This document shows, piece after piece, positions 1 to 11,589 of a stretch of DNA of 64,000 nt; the stretch's first letter is position 1, and each line of letters starts with the position of its first letter. The position numbers and the translations under genes were made by a program. The DNA comes from Paraspadella gotoi (Eukaryota > Chaetognatha). Location of the stretch: contig CM119269.1 of assembly GCA_051294375.1 (NCBI GenBank), forward strand, positions 5,973,531 through 6,037,530, in the 5' to 3' direction. Under the pieces are notes generated by a model. The model was not told the DNA's origin and did no database searches. It was given only the letters and a program-made list of their open reading frames with translations.

Positions 1-2270
1 AAACAGTCTTCATAATTTAATCTACATCCTACAATCAAAAAGGATTAAACAAAGTTCTAATTACTGCAACCGGTCATTGTCTAATGTGTTATCTTTGTAG
101 GGAGTGGGACTCAGTGGTATGATAAATGAATGTATATATTATTAGTACTGCATTTACCAGAGATTTTATTACAAAGCTAAATAACTAATACAAATAGAAA
201 TAATTTTTATCTTTTATCATTACAATTATTTTATTTAATAAACTATTCAACATCTAATACCCATTGACATGGATTTCAAGAGATATCGAGACTCTGACAT
301 GGGATACTCCCTATGATCCCAAGCTGACCATGATTTCACCTTTGAATAATAAGTATATTTAATGATGTTAAAAAAAATATGCCTGAATAATAATACATAC
401 AAAAATCAATTGGACTTAAAATGATGTACTACAATATGCAAATGAGATTGATAGAAATTCATTCACCATCACTGACGCTCTCGTCCAATCATCGATGACC
501 AATGGTCATTGACCATCAAGCCAGGATCTAATCTGGTCGTCATTATTACGTTGTCATCATCATCGTTGTCTTCGTCGCCTGAATTGTCAGTGACTCCCTC
601 CAATCCATCAACAACGATCAAACCGGGTTCGAATCCCACTTTCTCTTCTCTCTCCCTCGACTCCTCGTTAATCAAAGATTCTTTCCTCTCGACTCTTCGG
701 CTCTGATTTTTCGATCGCCCGTCGCGAGAAAACGATTAAGCGAATCACCGATCACAAATCACTCGAGCGTCGCCAATCGCTCACCTCCCACTTCCCGTTC
801 ACAGTTGGGCGGCTTCACGATCTCACCTTTGGCAAATCAGAATGTTGAAAATATCAAGAAGACCACGTAGGTACTGCAATTATGTACAAAATATCAAACT
901 GGTTAATTAGTTTTTGATTGAAAAATTACGTGTTTTATTCATTTGCAATCTTTAAACGTTTCTTTTTCCTTTGTCTGCCTAGTTTGATCTATATCATTTT
1001 TTTTTATATTAAAACCTTCTTTATTCTCTTCGCTAATGACGTAAAAAGATTTGTTATTGTTATCATATACGTAATTTTCATCATTATCGTCAAACTCAGT
1101 AAATCTGAATAACATCCGGGGTCGGCTTAAACTTTGCTCTCGATGCATATGGTCGTTGTCTTCTTTCCGCCTGATGATGTTCTCAACTTTTACTTTTGAA
1201 ATAAAACAAATAAAAATTTATTAAATACTTTCAACATAGTTGGCAGTCTCTTTTTTGAAAAAAAAATGAGACGTTAAACAACTGTGAAGGAGATGGAATC
1301 TTGGAAAACATTCGGAAACGCCCCTTTGGCCCATCCAAGGTTCCAAAATTAGCGATCGATTCTGGGTGCATTATATTAATAATATATTATATATCTATAA
1401 TATTATATTCTTAACCATTTTTACAAAAAAATTTCAACCGTCTTTCCATGTTGTTGCGAGAGTCTTGTTGATGTCGTAGTTTGTGGACCCTTTGCTGTTG
1501 TGTCAAGAGATTTATTTCGGAATTTTCTGCATCGTATTTCCTTCGTTCTCGTCGTCGTCGTCGTCATCATTGCCGTCGTCGTCGTCGTCGTCCTCGTCGG
1601 CGTGACAGTGATTTGTTTACATTCTCTGGCTTTGGCTGAATGTTGTCTTTGGGTAAATTACCCACTGGTTATTTTGAGAAATCGATAGTATCAAGAAGGG
1701 GAAAGGACAGAAGGAACGAGGGGAAAAAAATAGTAATTCGCGAGATTATTTTGGATCAGGTCTGTGCGTGCATTTTGCGTGTTGGCGTGCGAAGGCGATT
1801 GCCTTTGTGGGCGACTGTTTGCTCTGTTCTGTGTGTTGAAGCCTGTGTGTGGGGAGGGGAAGCGAAATTTTTTACTGTTATTTTCTCTCCTTCCGTTGGA
1901 AGAAGAAAAGCTGTTTATTTTGCGGCTCAACTCGTGATGTAAATTTGTCAACAGGAAAAAACGAATTTTTAAGCGGAAGTTTTCTCGCGCTGTTAAATTT
2001 TCGTCTTCTTCTTCGTCGTCGTCGTCGTCGTCGTAGTCGTCGTCATCCGTCTGCCTAAAGCGTTTGTCATTTTCGTCGCCTTTGTCAGCGGCGTATTCTT
2101 CCTTCGTCTATCCATACGTCGTCGTCTTTCTGGCAACGACTCTGCCCATGTCATGCCCATGTCGTCCTCGCCCGGACTTTGTCATTACTTTTCCTTATTG
2201 TCGATTGTCACATTTTTCTCCGTCCAAGTTGTCATTTTTTGTTATTAATAATAAAAACAGAGGATCCAAA

Positions 2271-2482
2271 ATGACATTATGACATAATGACGTAGAATGA
2301 CGTAAAAGACAATGACGTTATGACTAAAACGACCCAAAATTACATAATGACATAAAATGACAAAATGACGCAATGACGTAATGAATAAAGGATCAAACAT
2401 GACTAAAATGACGTAAATGACATAAAATTACCAAACATGACTAAAGTAACATAAATGACATAAATGATAAAATGACGTAATA
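2271..2482. repeat. Degenerate array of TGACGTAA / TGACATAA motifs (copy 1)
   Basis: A stretch of about 210 bases contains many closely spaced ATGACGTAA, ATGACATAA and ATGACTAAA words separated by A-rich links. TGACGTAA resembles a CRE/ATF-type bZIP site. This is seen directly; any protein binding is inference. The inverted arm carries the same array at 14,190-14,400. Confidence 0.7.
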
Positions 2483-2894
2483 TTTATATTTTATAATATT
2501 CTATAATTCTATAATATTTTTTTCAAACTTATATTCCGTCATCTTCATCATAACATTAGTCGTCGTCGTCGTCGTCGTCATGGTCATCTCGGACGTCGTC
2601 CCTATCGTCGTCGTCTTCGTCGTCGCCGTCCCGACAATTGCGGGCACCAACCATTCGAATCTCATGCATCAGGATTACATTTATCTTTTGAGGAGGAAGA
2701 GGAGGAGGAAGAGGAGGAAGAGGAGAAGGAAGAGGAGGTTGAGAAAAATTAATGAGCGAAATTGAAAAATGATCGTTTGGTTTAACCTTGAATTTAACAT
2801 AGGGCAGATAAAGTTTATAATTTCGTAGGAATTATTTGTCAAAATTTGTCAAAATTTATTAAATTATATTTAAAAAAAAAACTAAGTGGGGCGG

Positions 2895-2900
<6 letters not shown>

Positions 2901-2962
<62 letters not shown>
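2901..2962. repeat. (CGA)n trinucleotide microsatellite
   Basis: About 20 uninterrupted CGA units. The corresponding positions in copy 2 (13,717-13,790) and near the start of copy 3 are shorter and interrupted, so the tract varies between copies. Confidence 0.95.
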
Positions 2963-3108
2963 TTGAACGGCTACAATGATTTAAAAATAAAAATGAAAAT
3001 AAATTTTTTTAAAAATTTTAAAAAAGAAAAAAAGAAAGCTAAGCTAGGATGAAATGAAGTCAAAGAAATATCATCTCCCTCCAGGGGAGAGAAAAGAGAA
3101 ATAAAGCA

Positions 3109-3112
<4 letters not shown>

Positions 3113-3150
<38 letters not shown>
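3113..3150. repeat. (CT)n microsatellite
   Basis: Perfect CT dinucleotide run inside copy 1, matched by GA-rich sequence at 13,505-13,563 in copy 2 and CT-rich sequence at 18,270-18,370 in copy 3. Confidence 0.95.
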
Positions 3151-3154
<4 letters not shown>

Positions 3155-3333
3155 TCAATATGCAACCGGACCCAGAAAACGCAATAACCATTCTGCTCCT
3201 CCCCCCTTTTCCCTCCTTCTTCCCCCGAACAATAAATTAAAAAGGAAATAACGAACGTTGTCCCATTAAAATCAGACCCATTTGTTCATAATACACAAAA
3301 AATTTAATCAAATCAACGAGATGCACCGCCTCT

Positions 3334-4190
3334 GGTGTTCATATCAAAAGTTTTCTATCTCACGCACCTTTAACACGACGCATGTAAAATAGTTTTGCAC
3401 CAACGCCATTCAAATTGTTCCAAGACGCCTTTAGCATACCTCTCCATGAAAGATTTGCCACTTTCAAATCAACCCTCACTGTCAAAGTAGAGAGATTATC
3501 GTCCAACATAATTTTAGTTAAAAGAATGCATTAAGTTGTTCTATACAAAAATTTAGAGTCGCAACTACTTCTAGCGACACAACATCCCAACGCTGCACCA
3601 GGTATGCCATACATGCACTATATCTCTGTAGAGGTACTCATCAAAATTCAACACATTTTAATTCATAAATAGGTCCCCTTCAATTAATAACATCTTTTAA
3701 AAATGGGCTCACATCAGAATAATCCAACAGATACTTAAAAAAAAATATAAAAAAATATTAATATATTGCTATAGGGAATTAATAGACAAAAATACAATAC
3801 ACATAAATTCATCTTTGATTACCATAACTTTTAAGATCTGTTTATAAAATTTAAAAAAATTTTTAACACAGACAGAAAAAAAAATAAAAGTATGCATCAA
3901 AAATCGCTATTATTAATAAAACCTCTAGTTTATTCCATCAGATTTATAAGTACCAAATCCAAGAAGGCCTGTGGAGCAACCTCAATTTTGAGAGTGGACC
4001 AACATTCAGATAAAAAAAGCTTATCAAAGTAATTTAGATCTATTATAGATGAAATTGCTTTCCTTTAGTGATAATAGACTATACCTGATCTTTATTAAGG
4101 TGAGCTTACTTTTTAGATACTTCGTCCAAGACTGCTTGAAGTAAACAAAAATTTAGTATACACAACAATGTAAAACAATCATATCATTAA
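3334..4190 (+). repeat. Left terminal inverted repeat of the 3.9-kb insertion
   Basis: Pairs with the reverse complement of 6,340-7,264. Matching anchors in order include TTTGCACCAACGCC, TTATCGTCCAACAT, TTCATAAATAGG, GCATCAAAAATCGCT and AAGGTGAGCTTACTTTTT. The order is preserved but small indels are frequent. Homology fades at about 4,190. Confidence 0.7.
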
Positions 4191-6339
4191 TTTATTATTA
4201 CTATTACAAAACTCGGATAACTATAAATAAAGTAATCAATTACAGAAACAAAAAGAACGGCTGGGGGTCATTATATTTATTTTGGCCATTTCTAAGCAAA
4301 CATTCTGTTTCTTAAATCCGAACTTAATTCAATCTAATATAACCCTAACTGTTACAAAAAGTAATAACAATGCTAAAACCCTAATTTAGAAAGTTATTGT
4401 GGCCCAACCTGATTATAACCTGACAAATTAATCCAAAATTTATTTAGTTTTATCACCCAGGCCTAACCCATCTTGGATCGTAACCATAGTATTGCTCTTT
4501 GTGTGTGTTGTGTTGTCGTAACAACGTTACCATCTTTTTAACATATGAATACTCAAGTGTAAACCAAGTAAGCTAAAAATTAGATATGCTGCTCATCATG
4601 GGTCTTTAAATATTAAGATTCAATTCCTCACTCATTTGTTTGTTTATTTACAAAACATTTATATTATAGATGATCAGCCAGACGGCTTCACCGGCTGTCA
4701 GCTTATACCTCCTTTAAATATTGGCCTCACTCTCTCTTTCTTTTAATATAGTCGCTCTCTTCGTCCCTCAACTGCTTCTTCTGGATCGTCTAAAAACGAG
4801 TTAAGCTCTACAACAATCCAGTTAAATCCTTTCTCCTCCTCTCCTCTCTCTTTTTCTCTCTCTCTCCTCTTTCTTTTTTCCTCTCTTTCTTTCTCTCCTC
4901 TCCACTCATACATGACTTGGTTTTATTTACGAATATGATCATGCACTTAATGAATAACTATCAATTACAATGAATGACCACTTCCCAAAAATAAGATAAT
5001 CATCGATCCACATTGGTGTCAGCATCAAATCATGTAATCAATGCAATCAATATGTTATCATCGAATCAATATTTGTTATCATAGAATAAATATTTGTTAC
5101 ATTGCATCAATTATTGGTACATAGCCCTCAAGTAATCAATTCTATATAAACATCAATTACTAACATCAATCATTTCTAATAACATCAATCAATTACATTA
5201 CCAATAATCGTTATACATCATCATTATTTTCGGATTTTTCTATTTAAAAAATTATTCCACCCATGAAATTGATAAAGTTAATAAACACCATACCTACAAA
5301 ATTTAATGAATCTCCATTAATCATAATATGCAAACAGGTCAATGTCCACCAAAAACTGTCGTAAGTCGCAATCATTTCAGAACATTAATTATAAAATTAA
5401 TAAAACAACATCGTCCATCATTCATTGTAATTTTTTATCCTTACTTTTATTTATTATTTCAGCGCAATATGAATTAACAAAATGCAAAATTTTGATAAAG
5501 AGAACAGAGAGGAGGAGAGAGAGATTTACAGAAAAGTATAATAATTTTATAGAATCAAGTGAAAACATTTCCCACAAGTTGACTGTACAAGAAAAATTGC
5601 TAAAAGGAAAGAGAACAAAACATCTTTACAGTGTTTTTAAAATTTTATTACATTAAATTACGAAACAGGAATAAACATCCAGGATAACATACAACAATAA
5701 AATAATAACGTAAAAACATACTAATAATTCCACAAGGCAAATAAAGACACAAAAAATTCAAAATTAACAAACAAACAGATAGACGATCCATAGCAGCACA
5801 GATCGGAGAAGGATTTGGAAAAGGTTTCAGCGACGACACAGCGCCACCAACGAAGAGGGAGTGAAAATAATTTCATATTGTCATACACATCCCAAATAAA
5901 AAAGGGTCAAAAAAAGGAGAAAAAGGATCGGAGAGAAGAGGAAAGAGAACGAACAAAATGAACGCGACCCGAACCGGAGAGGACTTGAGGAGGAAGAGAA
6001 AAAGAAGGAAAGGACGTAACCGCGTAGTCCACAGCTTCCGACCTGCTCTTTCAAATTATCGTTGATACTCTAATCAGAAACGGGAAACTCAGACCCATAT
6101 CGCATTTACTGCCGCCACTCGCGATACAATAACAAAAAACAAAATATTTACATATAAGAAAAAGTTTCTGAAAAAATAACGAATTTCCAATTTTGTAAAT
6201 CAGTCGATCATATTCTTAACACACCGAACATAAAAGGTCTGAGATGTAATAGGGCAAGGGTTCAGCCCAAACTTGTCCCAACTCACACTAACATGCTTAA
6301 TCTATGAGGGCGTTTGAACATAATGTAATTCCAATACAG
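4191..6339. other. Interior of the 3.9-kb insertion, no gene recognised
   Basis: AT-rich sequence with a CT-rich patch (about 4,826-4,905), a degenerate ATCAAT-rich patch (about 4,980-5,220) and a purine-rich patch (5,900-6,010). The longest open frame is 104 residues (5,342-5,656, plus) and resembles no family I know; it has no mobile-element motif. I regard it as chance. Confidence 0.6.
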
Positions 6340-7264
6340 TTGTTATGAATTGTTAACTAAATCTTTTTTTCCCTTCACAGTCTGGACAGACAGTAATCTA
6401 CAAAAAAGTAAGCTCACTTAATAAAGAGTCAGAGTACAAGTACTTTGATATCACTAAAAGAAGCAAATTACACTATAATAGAATGTAATTATTATTGATA
6501 AAAACTTTTCTATCTGCAACGGTGTCAAACTCCAACAAATTGAGAATCCCTCCCACAAGAGCCTTGGATTGGGTTATAAAATCATGATTGAAATATACAA
6601 CCTAAGTGGTTTATCAAACTATAAAGCGATTTTGATGCCAAACTTATTTTTATTCTGTGTATGTTAAAAAAAATTTTTTTCACACAAAATCTTATAAACA
6701 GGAACTTAAAAAGATTTAGGGTCTATCAAGATTAAATTATACTGTTATTGTAATTATATCTATGCTCTATAATAACCTATAAGCAAATAAATAAATAATA
6801 TTTTGTATATAATTTTATTTTTAAAAGAATCGTTCAGGAATTATCCTCCAGGAGTAGCACACCAATTTTTTAAAAAAGATTAATAAATGAAAGAGGACTA
6901 TTTATGACTAAAAACTGTGAGAAGAATTTTATAGTAAATCTAAACCAAAAAGAAGTCGTACGGCAAATGTATGCCCTCAACTGTCAGCAGCTTGTGGAGT
7001 GTTGTTTCGCTTGAAGAGAGCGGAACTCTAATCTTAAAATAAACAAACCAATGCACTCTTTAACAATAAATAATGTTGGACGATAACAAATCTCTCATAC
7101 TTTATCAAGGAGCGGATGATGTAAAGTTGCCAAAAATAATCCTTCAGAAAGGTACTGCTAAAGGTTGAGCCAATTTGAATGGGCGATGGTGCAAACTATT
7201 TTTAGTTCAATCCCGTCGTGTAATGTGCGGAAGATTACAAACAACTCTTGGAATATACACACCT
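6340..7264 (-). repeat. Right terminal inverted repeat of the 3.9-kb insertion
   Basis: Reverse complement partner of 3,334-4,190. The best-preserved parts face each other at 7,180-7,200/3,390-3,410 (GTTTGCACCATCGCC on the minus strand), 7,075-7,090/3,500-3,512 and 6,400-6,420/4,100-4,120. Confidence 0.7.
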
Positions 7265-9390
7265 AAACTCTCTCCTTCCCTTTCTCTCCGTCCCTCCTCT
7301 CTCTTCTCTCTCTCATTATACCTGCTCCCTCCCCCCCTCCTCCTCTCTCTTTCCACTCTCTCTCATCATCTTCTCTCTCCCCCTCTCTCCTCTCCCTCCT
7401 TCTCCCCTCTCCTCTCCTCTCTCTCTCCTCCTCCTCGGCCTCTCCCACTCCTCTCTCTCTTCCTCTCTCTCTCTCCCCACCTCTTCCCCCTCTCAAGATC
7501 CTCTCTCCTCCTCCCCTCCTCACTCCCAGTGCTCCTCTCTTCCTCCTCCTTCTCCCTCTCTCCTCTCTCCTCCTCCACCTCCACTCCTCCTCCTCCTCCC
7601 TCCCATCTCCTTGCCCCGGTCTTCTCCTCTCTCATTCGTTCCCTTTCACTGTCCCTGTCAAAGTTCCCTCATGTCATTTTTTTATGTGTTAAAGTCAATT
7701 AAATACCCTTCTTGTGCGAGACGCTTATATTTGTTCTTCACGGCTGTTAGAAGGAATTCTCGGTCTTAACTCGCACTTCGTTCGATGGCTTCTTGGCAAT
7801 TTTTTTCTCTTTCTCTCTTCTCTCTCCCTCTCTCTTCTCTCTCTCCTTCTCCTCTCTCTCCTACTTCTCTTCTCTCTTCTCTCTCCTCTCTCTCTTTCCT
7901 CTCTTCTCTCTCCCTTCCTCTCTCAAGTATCCTATACTTATTTAACACAAATAAGCAGGGATTTTGCTATTAAAAAAAAAAAAGAAGAGATAAATAAAAC
8001 AAGGAAGAAAATCAAAATGATAAAAAGAAGATAAAAAAAATATAGAGAAGAGAAGAAAAGAAAGAAAGAAAAAGCAAAAGGTAAGTGCAAAAGAGAAAAC
8101 AAAGAAAAAAAAACCAGTATTGAAAAAAGAAACGCATAGATTCGATTTAAAAGACCGGAAAATTCTTAGTAAGCAGAAAGAGGTGGGCCCATGTTGGGCA
8201 GTGAAGTAAGCCTTTGTGGACGGCTCTGGGTGGAGTATTAAAGGGAAGGCCATGCATGTGGGTGGTGGAAAGCGAGAAAGCCTTGTGGGGGTGTGGTAGG
8301 GAGGTATCAAAGAAAGAACCTTGTGGGCGTGAAGGAAAGCTGGCGGGCGCTTGGTGTGGGAGACGTTAAAGGAAGCCTTGGGGCGTGAAGGAAGCTGGTG
8401 GGTTGCGCAGGGAGTATTAAAGGAAAGCCTTGTGGGGGGTGGAAGTAAGCCGCGTGGCGCGTGGCACTGGTGGAGTAAGTAAAGGGTAAAGCCTTAATGG
8501 CGTGGAAGGAACCTTTGGGCTTGGTGGAGTATTTAAAGAAGAAATTGTGGAGAACCTGGCGGCCGGCTGGTGGGAATAGAAGCTGCGGGGCCCTGGTGCT
8601 GGGTTGAATATAAAGGAAGCCTGTGGGCGTGGAAGGAAGCCTGCGTGCCGGTTAGTAAAGGGAGTTGGCAGGGAAGGCCTTGGGGTTGTGGTTAGGGCGA
8701 CTGTGGCTGGGAATAAGGCCGCAGTGGCGCTGGGGGGAGTATTAAAGAGTTGCGAGAGGACACTGTCGCGTTGGCTGAGTATAAGGTAAAGCTGGACTTG
8801 GGAGCCGGTGGGCGGAGGAGATTTAAAGGAAGCCTTGTGGGGTGGAAGTAGCTCGTGGGCTGCTGGTGGGGAGTATTAAAGGGAAGCTTGTGCGGCAGGA
8901 AGGTAAAGCGCCGTTGGGCGCTGGTGGGAGTATTAAGGGAAGCTTGTGCTGGAGTAAGCCGCGTGGCGCTCGTGGGCAGTATTAAAAGGAAGCCGTGGGA
9001 GTGGAAGTAAGCAGCGGGGGCGCTGCGGGGGGAGTATAAAGGGTAACCCTGTTGGAGGGGTAAGCGCGTGGGCGCTGGGTTGATAGTATTAAAGGAAGCC
9101 TTGTGGCGTGGAATAAGTCCGCGTGGCCTGGTGCGGAGTATTAAAGGGAGAATCTTGTGGCTGCACTTCTGTTGCTGGTGGGAAGAAGCTTTGCGTCCGG
9201 CCGCGTTGTGCGTATATATTGTCAAACTCCGCACGTGGTCGATCATCCTGAATGTTAGGAGTAGTACACATAACTTTTATTAGAGTAAGATACTGAAGCT
9301 GTAATTAAAGTTTGTTCGTATTAATGTAATGAGAGTTGCGTTAAGTGGAAAAACTCTTTTTGTAGATTGAAAAAACAAAAGATTTTCCTT
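7265..9390 (+). repeat. Copy 1, inner part: CT-rich tract, A-rich tract and minisatellite
   Basis: Continues copy 1 after the insertion. It is colinear with the reverse of 11,340-13,330 and with 18,575-19,905. Anchors are TTCCCTTTCACTGTCC (7,640; 18,725), the sequence around 7,700-7,800 ending GGCTTCTTGGCAATTTTT, and the A/G-rich stretch 7,970-8,130. Colinearity ends near 9,390, where copy 1 jumps to sequence resembling 23,550. The CT tract here (7,265-7,640) is much longer than in the other copies. Long Ser/Pro/Leu and Arg/Glu frames over it are microsatellite artefacts. Confidence 0.8.
8180..9160. repeat. 56-bp minisatellite, copy 1
   Basis: Roughly 17-18 degenerate units built on GAAGCCTTGTGGGCGTGGAA then GTAAGCCGCGTGGGCG then CTGGTGGGGAGTATTAAAGG. 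Units are disturbed by many small insertions and deletions, mostly in G or C runs. The clean version in copy 3 gives the period as 56 bases. Confidence 0.85.
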
Positions 9391-9561
9391 TAACAACAAG
9401 GAAAACCAGAGAAGAGCGAGGGGAGAAGAAAAGAAAGAGAGAGGGAGAAAGAGAGAGAGAGAGAGAACGAGAAGAGAAGGAAAGAGAGAGAGAAGGAAGA
9501 GAGAGAGAGAGAGAGAAGAGGTCGGAACTTTCGATCCGTGAAAGTCAGATACTGAAGACGA
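9391..9561. repeat. GA-rich segment homologous to 23,545-23,725
   Basis: Starts AAGGAAAACCAGAGAAGAGC and ends TCCGTGAAAGTCAGATACTG; 23,553-23,720 has the same start, GA-rich middle and end (GTGAAAGTCAGATAACG). Copy 1 therefore skips the roughly 3.6 kb that follow copy 3's homologous point (19,905-23,540). Confidence 0.65.
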
Positions 9562-9586
9562 NNNNNNNNNNNNNNNNNNNNNNNNN
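9562..9586. other. Assembly gap, 25 N
   Basis: Exactly 25 N, near the transition from copy 1 to copy 2. True size unknown. Confidence 1.
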
Positions 9587-9639
9587 ACATGGGTCACCAC
9601 CTTTACATCCTACACACCTCATTGCCCGTGTTATCTGCT

Positions 9640-11065
9640 TCGTCTTTGCCAGATCTCTTCCCACCTGCGTTATGTCGGTTCTTCGTCGTTTTTCGCTTCC
9701 ATCCTTTTTCCGATCGTTCGTCCTTCGCCGTCGTTTTTCCGGCTCGTTTGTCTTTTTTCCGTCGGCGGTCGGTTTTTGTCACTTCCTCTTTCCTCGTATT
9801 TTCGTCTTGCTTTTGTCTTTTTTCGTTGTCGGTTTTGTCTTCCTCTTCGTCGCCTCGTTTTCGTCTTTTCTTTGTCGTTTTCGTTGTCCCGGTTTTGGTC
9901 TTCCGTCTTCGTCCTGTTGTGTTTCGTCTTTCTTTTGTCTTTTTTCGTTGTCGGTTTTGTCTTCCTCTTCGTCTCGTTTTCGTCTTCTTTGTTTTTTTCG
10001 TTGTCTCCTGTTTATGTCTTCCTCTTCGTCGTCGTTCGTCTTCTTTGTCTTTTTCGTTGTCCGGGTTTTTGGTCTTCCTCTTCGTCGTCGTTTCGTCTTT
10101 GGTCTTTTTCGTTGTCGGTTTTTGTCTTCACTCTTCCGTCGTCTTTTTCCTCTTCTTTGTCTTTTTCTCGTTGTCGTTTTGTCTTCCTTCTTCGTCGTCG
10201 TTTTCGCTCCCTTTTTTTCGTCCATCAGTGTCCACTGGTCTTTTATTGTTACTTGGTTTTGGTCGTTTTCGTCACTCACTACTGCCCACTCACCACTGTC
10301 CACTGCATTCACCTTCTTACACTCTGTCACTTTTTGGCATCTGTTGACGGTCGGCAGCGCACCGCAGCGACAGACGACAGCGCGCCCGCGCGCCGAGAGC
10401 CAGCAGAGCAGCGAGAGAGAGACAGACAATCAAGCAGTCAACTAAATCCCCGCTGCTTGCTTAAATTTGAAACTCTCTCTTTCCGAGTCTCTCTTTCTTC
10501 TCTCTGTCTTTCTTTCTCCCTCTCATCTTTTTTTGCTGCTGGACTCTTTGTTTGTCTTTTACTTTTCGTCAATTTTTTTGTCATGGTCTTCGCCTTCATT
10601 TTCGTCGTCGTTTCGCCTTCTTTTTGTCGCCTTCTTCGTCGTTGTCGTCGTCTTTGGCTGTCGTTTCGTCAATCGTCTTTGTTGTCCGTTTTCGTCGTCG
10701 TTGGTCGTCTTCTGTCGTTGTCGTTTTCGGAGTTTTCGTTTTGTCATTGTTATTGTTGTCGTCGTCTTTGATGTTTTTGTTGTCGTCTTTGTCGTTTGTT
10801 TTTCATCGTTGTGTTATTGTTGTCATCTTCGTCCGTTGTGCGTCTTCATCGTTGTTGTCATCGACCCGTCATGTTGTTGCTTTACAATCATCGTTTTTTG
10901 TTGTTGTTGATCGTCTTTGTTATCATTTTCGGTCGACGTTTCGTCGTTGTTTTTGTTTTGTTATCATTTTTTCGTCTTCGCCCGTACGTTTTCGTCATCT
11001 CTTTCTATTGGTTTTTGTCTTTTTCGACTTTTTCGTTATGTTCGTTGTCGTCATTGTCGGATTTC
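9640..11065. repeat. TCGTC/TTCGTTGTC-rich degenerate satellite tract (copy 2)
   Basis: Repeated words such as TTTTTCGTTGTCGGTTTTG, CTTCCTCTTCGTCG and TTTTCGTCTTCTTTGTC recur at about 54-base spacing between 9,800 and 10,200. From 10,560 the tract is a simpler TCGTCGTTGTC mixture. The multiple-of-three period keeps long frames open in several phases (for example 9,672-10,445 and 9,776-10,771, both plus; 9,779-10,429, minus). Their Phe/Val/Ser/Leu or Lys/Arg/Asp/Glu composition marks them as repeat shadows. About 10,270-10,445 is a non-repetitive island shared in part with 20,830-20,965. Confidence 0.75.
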
Positions 11066-11589
11066 AAGAATTAATTTTTAGTGTAAAGTTGGAACAAAAA
11101 AAATTCTAATACCATCTTTACGTGATAAAAAAAATTGAAACTTGGGAAAGATTTGCCCTTTAAGAATTTTTAAACAAAAAATAGGCGAGCTGACACATCG
11201 AATTTTTTGACGTCACTTTGCCCATTGGAACGAGAGAAGAAAGAATTACATTTTTGGAATCGGGGAGATTGAAGGACCGAAACGTTATGATAAGCAGAAC
11301 TTATTACCCCCCATGACCCCTCGATCCACTGGGTTCCCTAAATAAGGAAACTTTTGTTTTTTCAAATACTGACAAAAGAGTTTTTTCACTTAAACGCCAA
11401 CATCGGTCATTCAACATCTAATCACGAACAAAACTTTAATTACAGTTCAGTATATTATCTCTAATAAAAGGTTATGTGTACTACTCCTCAGACAATTCAG
11501 GCATGATACGCACCACAGTGCGGAGTTTGACAAATTATAATAGCACCAACGCGCGGCCGAGACGCAAAGCTTCTCTCCCCCAGCAACAG

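Larger units (their letters stand above)
1..3333 (+). repeat. Copy 1, outer part: arm of a large inverted repeat
   Basis: Read in reverse complement, 13,330-17,555 follows this stretch in the same order. Position 7 (GTCTTCATAAT) matches the reverse strand near 17,560; 497-545 (TCATCGATGACCAATGGTCA) matches 16,990-17,050; 1,310-1,440 matches 16,030-16,110; 3,050-3,330 matches 13,340-13,640. The arms differ by many one- and few-base indels plus larger indels. The homology reaches position 1, so the arm very likely continues outside the window. No recognisable gene; the open frames here are short and are not conserved between the arms. Confidence 0.85.
3334..7264. mobile_element. About 3.9-kb insertion with long imperfect terminal inverted repeats
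   Basis: This block interrupts copy 1. Host sequence is homologous to copies 2 and 3 up to about 3,333 and again from the CT-rich tract after 7,264. Copies 2 (13,318-13,330) and 3 (18,560-18,580) run straight through with no such block. Its two ends are inverted repeats of each other over roughly 850 bases, starting GGTGTTCATAT on the left and ending ATATACACACC on the right. No transposase, integrase, reverse transcriptase or LTR signature is visible, so it is best described as a non-autonomous foldback-type or TIR element, or a nested inverted duplication. A target-site duplication cannot be recognised, because the right flank is a CT microsatellite. Confidence 0.6.

Noticed and set aside
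3334-7264. Interpretation as an LTR retroelement
   Set aside because: The ends are inverted, not direct, repeats, and there is no reverse transcriptase, integrase, primer-binding site or polypurine tract.
7175-7769. Frames of 86-175 residues over the CT-rich tract
   Set aside because: Ser/Pro/Leu or Arg/Glu-only composition follows from the microsatellite; no counterpart frame in copies 2 or 3.
9672-10771. Frames of 252, 257 and 331 residues (plus) and 216 (minus)
   Set aside because: Generated by the TCGTC-rich satellite with period divisible by three; frame breaks differ in the mirror tract at 20,200-21,650.
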